Below, piece after piece: positions 21,401-31,715 of a stretch of 64,000 bases of DNA. The position numbers and the translations under genes are program-made. The stretch's first letter is position 1; every line of letters starts with the position of its first letter. The DNA comes from JACXTP01 sp963789555 (GTDB taxonomy: Archaea; Thermoplasmatota; Thermoplasmata; Methanomassiliicoccales; UBA472): the NCBI GenBank assembly GCA_963789555.1, contig CAWBKY010000004.1, positions 186,001 through 250,000 of the forward strand, given 5' to 3'. Under the pieces are notes generated by a model. It had not been told where the DNA came from, did no database searches, and was given only the letters and a program-made list of their open reading frames with translations.

Positions 21401-23372
21401 CGACGTAGATGGTATAGGTGAACTCGTCACCAGGGTACAATCCCTGGGATCGGGCCGACCTTGTAGACGCTCACGGCGGGGTAGCCGACGTTGACGCAGG
21501 CGATGGCGTAGTCCTCTAGCACGCAGTGCTTGTCGCCAAACACATCGACTGTGACCGTCGGCGTTGTTCTCGATCTTCTTGTCGCCCTGCTTCACTATGT
21601 AGGAATCAGTGAAGCTCTTGGACGCTCCAGCCTCCAGATCGAGAAGGTCGTGTATAGGTCGAGCATATATCAGACAGCACGATGCCCTTCAGATCATAGT
21701 TGCCAGTGTTCGTCACGACGATCTCGTAGCCGATCTCGTCACCGACACAGGCCCAGTTCATGTTCGCCTTTTTGGTGATATCGATCCCAGGGCGGATGAC
21801 CGGTATGCAACTCTTGGCATCATCGGATAGAACTACCTTCTGCATTGGTTCCTCATCGTCGAAGCAGGTATCTCGTAGTACCATTTCACCTTCAACCGGC
21901 GTTGCATACTCTGTTCAGCTTGCTGTCCGCGGGAACGGTCATGCTGACGTATATCTGTACGCTCTTGCCCGCCATGACATCAACGTACATCGGGTTCTGC
22001 AGCGAACATGTCATCATACACGGCGACATTCTTCATGTCCACATCGCCGGTGTTGTTCACGATGATGGTCCAGTTGGCATAGTGCCCTGGGGCGGTCATG
22101 TCGAGTCATCGCGACCTTGTCACCTCGAGGCGTGGGTAGCAGATCGGCACGCTGTTGGAGTCTTGAACGATAAGGTCCTTCCTCCAGCTCCGCGGTGACA
22201 TTCACAATGTTCACGACGTACTTGCCAGTGTAGTACAGGGGCACGCTGGATATGTCTACATCGTAGACTCTTCTCACCCACCGACGGGTAGGACTGATCT
22301 GTCTTGAAACCGACCAAGTATCATCGACGATAGAACCTTGTCCAGGTATGACGTTGCCAGTGTTGTTACATGGTATCGTCCAGGTGATGATCTCACCGGG
22401 CATGACGCATTCATCGGTCGCTCACCTTGTCAACGGATATCTCGGGGGCAGGCGGGATGTACTCATCGCCACCGGTCAGGGTGACGCGGGCGTTGTCCTC
22501 ACGGCAAACCTTGGTATCGTCCTCGGTCAGCTTGGCAACATTGTCCATGTAGGCGACGGAGCCTTGGTACGGCGTCGACGTTCTTGATGGTGACATTGAA
22601 CTTCAACACACCAGGTCCGTTCATGTTCCACTGCGCCGGGGCGTCATTGGAGACCAGCTCATAATGGGCTGGTACATCGAGCTTGTCCACGATGGTGGCG
22701 GTCTCGTCGCAGTAGGTGGTGCTAGGTGACGCGGGCAGCTTGAAGTCGGCCTTCGGGTTCGGACCGATCGGGCAGCCCATGTTGTTCCCGTGGTTGGTGA
22801 TCGTTACCAGCGCGGAGTTTTTGTACAATGCTCCGGCTGACTGGGGTGAAGGAGATATCATAGTAATACTTGTGCTCCTCACCTGGCTGGAGTACCGGCT
22901 TGGCGCTGGTGTCCACGTCGGTTTTGATCCAGTTCTGTAGGACCATCGCCGACCTTTGATCTGCACCCAGTCAACGATCTTCAGGTTCACGGTGGCGTGT
23001 TCTCCGGTGTTCTTGACCCAGATATATCCACGCACACCGCATTTTTCAGTCGATATTCATCGCGTGTTATCGTAAGCGTATATTGGAACTTAGCGGTTTT
23101 TCCTTCGATCGATCTCGGCCTTGTCCGGGTGTCACCGACTTGTCAATGCCCCAGTTGTAACAGACGTACTGTTCGCAATAGCCAGTGGCGGTCTTGTAGG
23201 CTTCTAGTGATGTGCCCTGGTTATCGTAACATTCGGTCGTTACGGAATTGTCGTCCCCGCTTGGGTCGCTGTAAACAGCGGACGCCAAGAAGGGGGCCAA
23301 TGCGACTCCAGAAACGCTGACCAGCAATATCGCTACGATAGCATATGCTTTGATGGCAGCTTTCTTGTCCAT
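18455..23372 (-). CDS. Giant secreted DUF11-repeat surface protein (~1,640 aa), many frame breaks
   Basis: A signal peptide (MDKKAAIKAYAIVAILLVSV, then ALAPFLASAVYS) precedes at least twelve DUF11/COG1361 repeats, each with a core like TYTLWVNNTGDVDLINI, VYFxVVKNTGNVPLTNVKV or YNITVKNTGNYKIENVTV. DUF11 domains are Ig-like modules of archaeal and bacterial surface proteins. No C-terminal membrane anchor or PGF/LPxTG motif is visible; the protein ends YDPACLPPPRPT. It is unusually Cys-rich for such a protein. More than a dozen frame breaks occur, more than anywhere else here. The start has a GGGGAGG ribosome site and a TATA box near 23472-23480, so expression may be high. Probably a cell-surface or sheath protein. 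Confidence 0.8.
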
Positions 23373-23797
23373 TTACTTTCCTCCCCTAGGTCGTGGTGAC
23401 GAGGCTTGCATTTTAGAACATCAAAGAGCCCATCCCAGACGACCTGCTCGAGATGTGAATCATGACTCTCGATATATAATAATCTCCATTTAGATATTAT
23501 TTAACAGGATAAACAACAATAGGCCAGTATCATTTTAATTAACGTCTGGGCCATTGTTTTTATATATTTACACAAGATATAACCCAGCTATTTTATTTAT
23601 TGATAATAATAAGCAATTACGATACCTTCGGAAAAAAATTGGGGGGAGGAGAAGACGCTTCAAGAAAGCTGCCAAACACCTTGAACGCTCCTTTCACTCG
23701 CCCGGAGACGAGTTAATAACCGTTTACTTCTTTATAAAACCTCCTTTTATCTAATTATCAAAAATGAAAATAAGAATTGGCCAGTTATAGACAATTA
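23373..23797. other. AT-rich intergenic region, promoter of the surface protein
   Basis: About 425 bases without a supported gene. It contains the ribosome site just upstream of 23372, the TATA-like ATTATATAT at about 23472-23480 (minus strand) and long AT-rich stretches. A 66-codon plus-strand frame (23554-23754) has no recognisable content. Confidence 0.55.
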
Positions 23798-25822
23798 TTA
23801 TTTCGAGAAACGATAAATGCCCTTAGGTACCTTCATGAGGAACTTGGCGCCCTTACCTGGCTCACCGATCTCTGTTATCGTGATCCGGGTAAGGTCGAGT
23901 ATCTCCTTGCACAGGAAGAGCCCGAAGCCCGTGTTCCTACCGGCGCCTCTGCGGAACAGCTTCCCCCGCATGTCCTGGGAGATCCCAGCACCATCGTCCT
24001 CGTAGATGATGTTGAGCTCCTCGCCCTTCTCCTCGCTGCAGACCTTGATGTGCTTGACCCCGTCCCCATGCCTCATGCTGTTGTCGATGAGGTTCATGAA
24101 GACTCGGTCTAGCATCTTGTCTGCGAAAACCTCGAAACCCTTTGACGTCACTGACCAGACTCGATCCCTTTGAGCTCAAGGCCGGCAGCTGGAGCTCCTT
24201 GACCACCTTTTCCAGCGATTGCCAGCTTGGTCCCAGGGCCCCAAGCTGCTCATACTCCTTGGTGAACGATATGCTCTCCTGGACCCTCTTGATCGCGATC
24301 TCCATCCGGTCCAGGTTCTGCCCGAGGTCTCGGGTTGCGGTTGGCCATGCGCGTCAGCTCCAAATATCCGGCGAGGACGCTGACCTGGTTGAGGATGTCA
24401 TGCCTGGTGATGCTGCTGAGCAGGGTGAGCTTTCGGTTGGCGGTGCGCAAGGCGGCCTCCACCAGACTCTCCGTCGTCCCGCTCTCGACCGGACCGCCTT
24501 GCGCCTCCAATAAGGCGTCTGCTCGTCTCGGATAGCTCTTCCTCCGCCCGGCGCCGCGAGAGGGTGCTCGCATAGATGTTTCCAAGCACCCTTGCCAACC
24601 TTTGGTCCTCATCGGACCAGCGTCTCGTCCCCCGGACCATGCCGAGCATGAGACATCCGGTGAACGCCCCTCCGACGGACATGGGTACCAACAACAAGAG
24701 CGCTATAATGGGAGCTCTGATATTGCTCCTGGTCGCTCCAGGCCTCGTTAGGAAGGTCCTGGACATCATCGATGCCGATCATGTTGCCCGACCGCATCCT
24801 CGCGAAGGACCAGGGCCATTGCCATTCCCTCATCTCGTCAGTGCGCGGGTCCTTTCCTTCCAGCATCGACGCGCCGATAACGGTGCACCAAGGCCTCTCC
24901 ATCGAAATTGAATATCGTCAGTGCGTCCAATTCCATCGCGTGGCCCACGGATACCAATGTGTCCACTATCCGATCGCCCAGTTCAGCGGTGGAAGCAAGG
25001 AGCAGGGATGAGGTCACCTCGGAGACCAGTTCCTCCATGGCCAATCTCTTCCTTAGCTCCGTCTCGGTCCGCATGTGGGCCGATGTGTCATAGGAGACCA
25101 AAGCCAGTCTCTTGACCTCATCCTCCGCTTCGATGACGGGATAAAGGGTGAATTCGAAATGTTTCAGATAGCTCTCGCCCACGAAGGTGATGGCCTTCCT
25201 GGTCCTTGCCACCCGCTCCACCAGATGCGAGGCCCTCTCCTAATGAACCAGGGGAGATGACGTCCAAGGCGCTCCGCCCCACCATCTTCTCCGGGGGGCA
25301 GCTCATGAGGTCTGCCATGAACTGGTTGGCGGCGATGATCCTACCATCGCGGTCGAAGAGCAGGCTCGGGCTCTCGCCCACGTTCAACAAGGTCCAGGCG
25401 GTCCTCTCGCTCTCCATGAGCACCCGCTGCGAGCCCTTCCTCTCCACCGCCACCCTGACCTTGTGCATGAGCTCGAAGGTCATGTCCTTGACGTCCGGGC
25501 CTTTCTGGAGATAGAAATCCGCCCCCTCGTTGAGGGCTTCGATGACCACCTCCTCCCTGCCCCGCCCGGTGAACAGCACGAACGGTATGTCGTTGCCGGC
25601 CATGCGAAGACGCTTCAGGAAGGTTATGCCATCCATCTCCGGCATCTGGTAGTCGGATATTATCGCGTCGTAACGATTGCTCTTCAGCGCCAGCTCCGCC
25701 TCCCTGACGCTAGGGAAGGTATCGACGTGGACCTGGTCGTTCGATTCCAGGACGTCCTTGATGAGCTCTAGGAGGAGCGTTTCATCATCGACATAGAGAA
25801 GCTCGAGGGCTGGACCCTTCAT
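23798..25822 (-). CDS. Hybrid sensor: receiver-PAS-GAF-histidine kinase
   Basis: About 675 residues. An N-terminal receiver domain has the acceptor Asp in IISDYQMPEMDGITFLKR and the Lys in FYLQKG. A PAS domain (SPSLLFDRDGRIIAANQFM), a GAF region, an H-box SSITRHDILNQVSVLAGYLE and an ATPase domain with NLIDNSMRHG, EDDGAGI and GFGLFLCKEIL follow. This layout is common in methanogen two-component systems. Several frame breaks (near 25240, 24890, 24760, 24500, 24330, 24150). The start is ATG 25822, with a TATA box TTATTTATCC about 25 bases upstream, implying a leaderless message. No separate output regulator is adjacent. Confidence 0.8.
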
Positions 25823-25952
25823 CCGTCGCAGGAACGGCTTGCTGGATAAATAATGATGTCCCTTTTCCACTGATTCGATAATAAGTAGTGATCGCGGCAA
25901 TATCGTACCCAACATCGTCGAGTCATGCAAAAGGGACGAAGAATGGACGACC

Positions 25953-26558
25953 TCAGCTCCATTTCTTGATCTTGGAGACGATCTCGTCCAACTTGGCCTG
26001 GGATATGGTCTGGCCCCGCACCACCCCATTGATGATCTCCATGATGGTGCCCTTTGTGCCGATGTTCTCCTTAACCGGCATGACCACACGGGTCTTCACC
26101 CCGACACGGGCGAAGTCCTCGAAATCGACCGGGGCCTGGCATACGATGACCGCTGGCATGTCCACGTTGCGCAGGATGAGGCGTGCCTTGTAGACGATGT
26201 GGTTCTTTACGTTGCCCAGGTGGATCAGGGCCACCTTGAACTGCTGGATACGCTCGATCTCGATCTGGTCCAGACCGAATTGCGAACTGGTCACGGCATC
26301 CGGCGCGTCCGCAGGGACACCCGATCCGGCATTGATGACTATGACCGAGGTCTCGATGCCCTGCTCCCTGAGCTCATAGGTGATCTCGCAGACCGGCTTG
26401 GTGATGTGACGCTTTCCTGGTCCCATCGCCACCGCCACCACCTGTCTCCCGCTCTCGGATATGGTGGCGCGCTGTGCCAAAGAGCCTCCCACGCCCATGC
26501 CCCTCGCTTCCCGGCACTCGACGAAGCGGGTCTTCCGTCCGATGCTCTGCGGGCTCAC
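25953..26558 (-). CDS. mcrC: Methyl-coenzyme M reductase operon protein C (MCR activation)
   Basis: 201 residues with McrC signatures: FVECREARGMGVGGSLAQRA, GPGKRHITKPVCEITYELRE, NAGSGVPADAP and the end region KGTIMEIINGVVRGQTI. McrC is a core subunit of the A3a MCR-activating complex and binds unusual nitrogenase-like metal clusters. In many methanogens it lies inside the mcr operon; here it is 5.7 kb away, directly after atwA (component A2). The start is GTG 26558 behind a GAGGTG ribosome site. No frame break. Confidence 0.92.
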   Translation of the reverse strand: MSPQSIGRKTRFVECREARGMGVGGSLAQRATISESGRQVVAVAMGPGKRHITKPVCEITYELREQGIETSVIVINAGSGVPADAPDAVTSSQFGLDQIEIERIQQFKVALIHLGNVKNHIVYKARLILRNVDMPAVIVCQAPVDFEDFARVGVKTRVVMPVKENIGTKGTIMEIINGVVRGQTISQAKLDEIVSKIKKWS

Positions 26559-26573
26559 TTAGACACCTCATCG

Positions 26574-28201
26574 TCACCGGCTCGTCTGATCGCAGGAGGT
26601 GAACTCGGCGAGCTCGCCCTCGGTCATGGAGGCGACGATCTTCTTGGGGTCGCCCATGGCGACGATCTTCCCGCCTTTCATCATCGCCACCCGGTCGCAG
26701 CAGTCAAGGACGAAGTCCATGTCATGCGATACGATCATGAAGGTCTCCCCGATCTCCTTCCTGGCGATGAGGACCGATTTGGCGACCGAGTTCTTGGTTA
26801 TGGGGTCCATGGTGCCGGTGGGCTCGTCCAATATGACCAGCCTCGGCTCCTCGATGAGCACGCGGGCCAAGGCCACCCTCTGCTTCTCCCCCACGCTCAG
26901 ATTGTCCGGCATGGCGTAAAGGATCCGCTCTATCTCCCTGGTTGTGAAACCGACCGATGCCAGGACCTGGATGGCCTTGATCTTGGCAAGCTCCGCAGGC
27001 AGCTTCATGCCGATGCAGATGGTCAGGTTCTGCAGCACCGAGTTGAACGGATAGAGCGAATATTCCTGGTGCAGTATCCGATATAGGGTGTGGCCCGACC
27101 CCGGCCGAACTCGCCCATCTCGGACATGTTGATCCAATCATCCCCGATGCGCACCATCACCGAACCGCCGGTGGCCGGGGTGATGCCTGCGATCATGCGG
27201 GAGACGGTGGTCTTTCCTGCTCCGCTGAGACCGACCAGTCCGAATATCTCCCTCTCCTTGACCTCGAAGGTGACATCGTCCACGGCCTTGACCACGCCGC
27301 GCACGATGGAATAGAAGTACTTCTTGGCGTTGTCGACCTTGACCACTGGGTTGCCGACCTCGACGCCCATCATGTCCTCGGTCTTTTGGAAACAGACCTC
27401 GAACTCCTTTGTGACATCCTGGGGGTCCCCTAGCTTGACCACCTCCCCGGACTCCAACCACATGGCCTTGTCGGACAGGCGGTTGATGGCCTTGGGCCAG
27501 TGCGAGGAGACCACCATGGCCATGCCCTTGTTCTTCACCGATTCCACCAAGGCCCGGTGCACCATGTCCGCGGTGCTGGGGTCCAGTGTGCCGGTCGGTT
27601 CGTCCGCGAGGAACATCAAGGGGTCCTTGGCCAGCTGGCGGGCCAGGACGCAACGTTGCTTCTCGCCCCCGGAAAGGTCCCGGGCGATGTGCATGGTGCG
27701 GTGCTCCAGACCGACCGCCTTGAGCAAGGCCAGAGCCTTTTCCACCCGTTGCTTCTCGTTCATCGGTCCCAAGGCCTCGAAGATGTTCTCGATGACGCTG
27801 GATTCGCCGAAGAGGGCGAAGGTGCGCTGCAACATGATGGCGATGCGGTCGCGCATGGCCATCCTCAAAGGGTCCCTCTCGTTCAAACCCCAGAAATCCA
27901 CCTCCTGTATAGAGGTCTTGCCCCCGCACTTCTTGCAGGGCTCCCCTTTCTTGGGCATCTCCACCCGCTTGCATTTCTCGCAATAGTTGACACGATAGAT
28001 GATCTTGCCCTTGTCTGGCTTGTACTCCTGGGTTCCGCGCAGGATGTGGATCAGGACGGATTTCCCAGCGCCGCTGCGGCCGATAAGCCCCAAAGACTCC
28101 CCCGGTCTCAGCGTGGCGGTGATGTCCCTCAAGACCACCTCGCCGTTGAAGCTCTTGGAAACATTATCTATGATGAGAAAAAACTCTGACTCATCGGCCA
28201 T
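26574..28201 (-). CDS. atwA: MCR activation component A2, double ABC ATPase
   Basis: Component A2 provides ATP for reductive activation of methyl-CoM reductase. Two ABC modules: Walker A GRSGAGKS and GLSGAGKT, signatures LSGGEKQRC and LSVGEKQRV, Walker B plus Glu FLADEPTGT and VILDEPTGT. A zinc-finger-like insert (CEKC...CKKC) sits in the first module, as in known A2 proteins. One frame break near 27080 between the modules. About 540 residues, normal length. It heads a two-gene operon with mcrC, 15 bases downstream. Divergent from the DUF4443/DUF2111 gene, whose promoter carries the candidate operator. Confidence 0.93.
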
Positions 28202-28306
28202 ATGAGGGGTTGAACGCAGAGCTATCTAAATATACTTTCCCCCGTTAAGATGACCGTTCCAGATGGTCAAGTATTGTTAAATGCATCTTCACAATGTTTA
28301 TATGGT

Positions 28307-28325
28307 TGGATTATATATCCATCCA
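28307..28325. promoter_or_regulatory. Operator-like palindrome in the DUF4443/DUF2111 promoter
   Basis: TGGATTATATATCCATCCA: the right arm CCATCCA and the left TGGAT match the 19-base TGGATGG-N5-CCATCCA element found upstream of mcrB and of the corrinoid-protein gene. Here a TATA sequence falls in the centre, and the start codon follows within 5-11 bases. Binding here would block the promoter directly. Confidence 0.5.
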
Positions 28326-28329
28326 ATAT

Positions 28330-29296
28330 ATGGCAATGGCTTTCACATCGTTTTTTTCGGGTGGTCCCACACCGAAGTTCTCCATGTACCACATATGGAA
28401 GGCCTATCAGGTGATCGAGAGGCAAGGGCCGATCGGCAGAAAGGCCCTGGCCGAGGCCCTGCAGATCGGAGAAGGCTCCATCCGGACCATCCTCGAGAAG
28501 ATGGCCAGGGAGGGGAGCATCGAGAACACCAGGATGGGGACGGTCATCACCGACAAGGGCCGCCGCAAGCTGGAGAACTCTGGCATAGAGGTGGCCCAGG
28601 TCGATCTCCAGAACCTTACCCTGGGCAAGCACAATTGTGCCGTGCTCATCAAGGCCATGGGCTTCAAGGTGAAGATGGGTTGCGAGCAGAGGGACGAGGC
28701 CGTCCGGGCGGGGGCGGTCGGGCGCCACCACCCTGATCGTGAGGGACGATAAGATGGTCTTCCCCGGCGACGAGGACTTCCCGGAGCAGTCCCAGGTGGC
28801 GCCCTTGCGGAGCGTTTTCAAGATCGAGGAGGGGGATGTGATCATAGTCGGCTCGGCGTTCAGCTATGACGCCGCGGAGAAGGGCGCGGTCACCGCCGCC
28901 TTGGCCCTGGGCACGGCGTCGAGGAGATGCTGGACCGAAGGCACCACCCTGATCACCCAGGACACAGAGGCGGAGGACCTGAAATGCCTCTGCCTGGCCA
29001 TCCACGAGCTGCTGAACCGTTCGCCGGTCACGATGCGCAGCCGCAACCATAATGGGGTGCGCTGCGAGGAAGGCGAGGTGGTGGACACGAACTACACCGG
29101 CCCGATGCTGGAAGAGGTCCTTAAAAAAGGCCAGATCGTGCGGAGGATCGCCTCCACCGGACCGTTCCGCGGACTTCCCGTGGTGGTCGTGCCGATAATG
29201 AGGAAGAAGGAGCCAGTGGCGGCCATCGGGGCCATCGACATCAGCAGGGCGCCCATGTACGAGATGGCGTCCAAAGGGAAGAAGGACAAAGGTTGA
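28330..29296 (+). CDS. Winged-helix DUF4443-like protein fused to DUF2111
   Basis: The N-terminal 80 residues form a winged helix (AYQVIERQGPIGRKALAEAL, GEGSIRTILEKMAREGSI, TDKGRRKL). A DUF4443-type middle domain follows (RDEAVRAGA, GATTLIVRDDKMVFPG). From about residue 195 comes DUF2111, a methanogen-restricted domain (EGTTLITQDTEAEDLKCL, RSPVTMRSRNHNGVR, GEVVDTNYTG, PVVVVPIMRKKEPVAAIG). One frame break near 28710. The domains may be two overlapping genes merged by an error near 28920. It is a DNA-binding protein that probably senses something through its C-terminus. Position next to atwA-mcrC and the palindrome in its own promoter make it a candidate regulator of methanogenesis genes (inference). 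Confidence 0.7.
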
Positions 29297-29349
29297 GGTC
29301 AAGCGTTGACCAGGTCGTCCGGCGCAAAGATAATTTAGGCGAAGCTTGA

Positions 29350-29685
29350 ATGACAGGGCCCATGGCCGAAGAGGAGGTCGTCGTGAACCTCGACCCTGGT
29401 GCTTGCCGTTTCCCCACCAAGGTGCGAGGCGTGATGGTCGACGGAGTTTTAACGTTCCATCTGGAGAGCAATTGCCCCTACGTCAAGAGATTGGAAAAGG
29501 AGCTAGGGCCCATCCCTATGATGGACATCATGACCATGCCATTCTGCGAGAACAAGGTGTACATCATCTCCGGCAAAGTGCTGAAGCATTCCGTATGCCC
29601 AGTCCCGATGGCCATCCTGAAATGCGGCGAGGTGGTGTCCGGCCTGGGCATCAAAAGGGACATCAAGGCGGAGTTCCAGCGTTGA
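29350..29685 (+). CDS. Small conserved Cys-containing protein, unknown function
   Basis: 111 residues (or 107 from the second Met, MAEEEVVVNL). Features include PGACRFPTKVRGVMV, ESNCPYVKRLEKELG, MPFCENKVYI and SVCPVPMAILKCGEV, with four or five cysteines spaced through it. The pattern is typical of a short conserved archaeal family annotated only as hypothetical, to my knowledge. It overlaps the AhpD-like gene tail-to-tail by 23 bases. A metal or Fe-S binding role is possible but unproven. Confidence 0.65.
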   Translation: MTGPMAEEEVVVNLDPGACRFPTKVRGVMVDGVLTFHLESNCPYVKRLEKELGPIPMMDIMTMPFCENKVYIISGKVLKHSVCPVPMAILKCGEVVSGLGIKRDIKAEFQR

Positions 29686-29980
29686 AATCGTCGGATATGT
29701 AGCTGTCCACCTTCTTGGACCAGACGACGGCATGAGGTCCGGCCAGGTACATCGCCACGAGCACCGCCTCCCGGATCTCGTCCCGGGTCGCCCCCAGCTC
29801 CATGGCCTTCTGAACATGGGTGTCGAGGCATTCCTCGCATTTGAGCACGCAGATGATGCCGATGGCGATCAGCTCCTTCTCCTTGAAGGAGATGTGCCCC
29901 TCCTTGAAGACCGTGTTCTTGTAACGGTACAGGGCGTTGATGACCTCTGGCTGCTCCTTCATGATGGTGTCCAGGACCAT
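29663..29980 (-). CDS. Carboxymuconolactone decarboxylase / AhpD-like protein
   Basis: 105 residues of the AhpD-like helical fold. The redox motif CEECLDTHVQKAMELGAT (CxxC followed by His) is the peroxidase-type active site. Upstream FKEKELIAIGI is conserved in the family. Likely a thiol-dependent peroxidase or reductase in the cytoplasm. It converges on the preceding small gene with overlapping 3' ends. No dedicated partner reductase is nearby. Confidence 0.85.
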   Translation of the reverse strand: MVLDTIMKEQPEVINALYRYKNTVFKEGHISFKEKELIAIGIICVLKCEECLDTHVQKAMELGATRDEIREAVLVAMYLAGPHAVVWSKKVDSYISDDFNAGTPP

Positions 29981-30091
29981 GGCGGAGGGAGCGGTCTCAG
30001 AGCGATATAATGATTCCCCCGTTCGGACCTGGCGGACGTACGGCCAATCATGAAATAATGAGAATCGCTTATACCGGGCAGGGATCGGGAC

Positions 30092-30675
30092 ATGCTAGAC
30101 ATCGAGGATATTTTGGGCAAGGAAATGGTCAGCTCGGACGCCAAGGTGGTCGGATATGTGGAGGGTGTGGACCTGGACCGCGATAAGTGGAAGGTGCCAT
30201 CCCTGCGGATCACCATCAACAAGGGTCTGGAGGCCCAGTTAACAAGAAGAAGAGGGTCTTGGGCGCCTCCCATGCCCATATCAGGATAGAGGCCGTCCAC
30301 CACATCTCCGATCTGGTGACCCTGAACCTTACCATGGACCAGATAGCTCAGGCAGTGCTGGATGAGTCTGAGGTCCCGGTCAGCGTGGGCGATGTCATCG
30401 GAAAGAGGGTCATATGCCGTAAGGGCAGGGAGATCGGGGTGCTCACCGACTTCAAGGTCGACGCCTCGACCGAATGGTCCGTGCCTAGCTTCGACGTGAA
30501 GCTCGACAAGGCCACCCGCAAGGACCTGGACCTGAAGAAGAGCATGATGGTGTCCAAATCGGTGATACGCATGCGCACCGCTGACATCATGAACGTGGGG
30601 GACATGATCATGCTGAAGATAGACCTCGACAGCGTCAAGGACTATCTGCAGAACAAACCAGTGGCCCGGGTTTGA
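30092..30675 (+). CDS. Protein with two PRC-barrel domains
   Basis: About 194 residues: MLDIEDILGKEMVSSDAKVVGYVEGVDLD is a first PRC-barrel and SVGDVIGKRVICRKGREIGVLTDFKVD the second. PRC-barrels are small beta-barrels known in the photosynthetic reaction-centre H subunit, RimM and archaeal CdvA/CdpB-type proteins. One frame break near 30240. A CTTATACC box precedes the start by about 22 bases, so the message may be leaderless. Function uncertain; a cell-division or RNA-related role would be speculation. Confidence 0.75.
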
Positions 30676-30745
30676 CCGGTCGGACCACTTTCCATTCATG
30701 GAGAGCGAGGGAATCCATTATATCGGTTCTCGGGATTTAGGGGGC

Positions 30746-31291
30746 ATGACCTCCCTTGATCAGGCCATAGGGATAATCGAAGGAATGCGCGGCACACTGC
30801 AGGTCTTCCCATTGGACGAGGAGACCCGGGAAGGCATCCTGAACGTGGAGAAGAACATCAAATCCCAGATGGGGATGGAGGTCAAGAACGAGGGGTTGGA
30901 GCAATGTCTGGCCCGCCGGTATGTCCTTTGCATCCTCAAGAACAAGACGTTCCGCCCCCCGCCGGAACCGACCGTGCAGCTCATAGCCGACGAGGGCATC
31001 GTGATCGGGACCGAGGTCCTGCCTGGCCAACACGAGAAGTACAAAGGACGGGAGGATGTGCTCTGGCTCTGCGAGGATTTCGTCGTCTTCATGGACCGGC
31101 AACCCAAGCATAAGGAGTTCTTCCTCATGCCCCCGGTGAGCTTCCCTGAGCTGAAGGCCATCGATGGTGTGGACGCGATCGTGTCATGCTCCCCCTCGCC
31201 TCTTGGCGACATCATCATCAAGAACCGCTATGGCCTCGATGACGACCCGCAGAACGCCACCATCCTGGTGGGCTTCAACGCCTCGGACTGA
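30746..31291 (+). CDS. Unknown protein, paralogue of the 15825-16406 gene
   Basis: 181 residues from ATG 30746. I prefer this start to the ATG at 30698 because CATTATATCGG near 30715-30725 is a TATA box about 26 bases upstream, giving a leaderless message, and because the paralogue also starts MTLDxDx. It shares EDVLWLCEDFVVFM, FFLMPPVSFPELKAIDGVD and ILVGFNASD with the other copy. No enzyme motif. Both copies lie next to methanogenesis genes, one by the marker cluster and one by the mcr operon. Confidence 0.7.
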   Translation: MTSLDQAIGIIEGMRGTLQVFPLDEETREGILNVEKNIKSQMGMEVKNEGLEQCLARRYVLCILKNKTFRPPPEPTVQLIADEGIVIGTEVLPGQHEKYKGREDVLWLCEDFVVFMDRQPKHKEFFLMPPVSFPELKAIDGVDAIVSCSPSPLGDIIIKNRYGLDDDPQNATILVGFNASD

Positions 31292-31390
31292 GGGTTCGGC
31301 GATCTTTTTTCATTTTTTTCATCCTAGCGAAAGCCATGCTCTGCCGATCAATGGCGGGATCGCATAGTAAGGTCAAAGCAAGATCAATAA

Positions 31391-31420
31391 CAGAAAACAA
31401 GAAAAAATGGGAAAATGGAA
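31391..31420 (-). terminator. T-tract terminator of the mcr operon
   Basis: On the minus strand the sequence past the DUF2098 stop is C-rich, then T-rich (complement of GAAAAAATGGGAAAATGGAAAGGG). The same C-tract then T-tract arrangement follows several other genes here. No strong hairpin is seen, as is usual for archaeal terminators. Confidence 0.4.
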
Positions 31421-31436
31421 AGGGTTTGATTAGAGG

Positions 31437-31709
31437 TCAGCCGCCACCGCCACCGGTGACGTATTGATGCCGCTCCGCTTTGAAGAGCTCCTCCTTGAGC
31501 TTCTCGATCTGCTCCAGGTCGAGCCCTTCCACGCGATCCTTGACGGAGGACACGCGATACTCGTCCGCCGAGGCCGGCTCCAGGTAGCTGGCGTCGTAGA
31601 CGAGCTTGTTGTCAAGCTCGACCCACTCCACCCCGCCCTCGACGTGAGAGCTGACCACCTTTCCGACGGTCCCGGTGTTCTTGTATCTGGCGTATTCTCC
31701 GTTTTGCAT
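31437..31709 (-). CDS. DUF2098 family protein, last gene of the mcr operon
   Basis: 90 residues. The N-terminal part (EYARYKNTGTVGKVVSSHVE, ELDNKLVYDASYLEP) matches DUF2098, a small SH3-like domain of methanogenic archaea. A short helix and a Gly-rich tail (TGGGGG) follow. The ATG is only six bases after the mcrA stop, so it belongs to the mcr transcript. Function unknown. Co-transcription suggests a role in MCR assembly, modification or control (inference). Confidence 0.8.
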   Translation of the reverse strand: MQNGEYARYKNTGTVGKVVSSHVEGGVEWVELDNKLVYDASYLEPASADEYRVSSVKDRVEGLDLEQIEKLKEELFKAERHQYVTGGGGG

Positions 31710-31715
31710 TCAGGA

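Noticed and set aside
23554..23754. 66-codon plus-strand frame in the AT-rich gap
   Set aside because: No ribosome site, no recognisable content, and it lies in a promoter-like AT-rich region.
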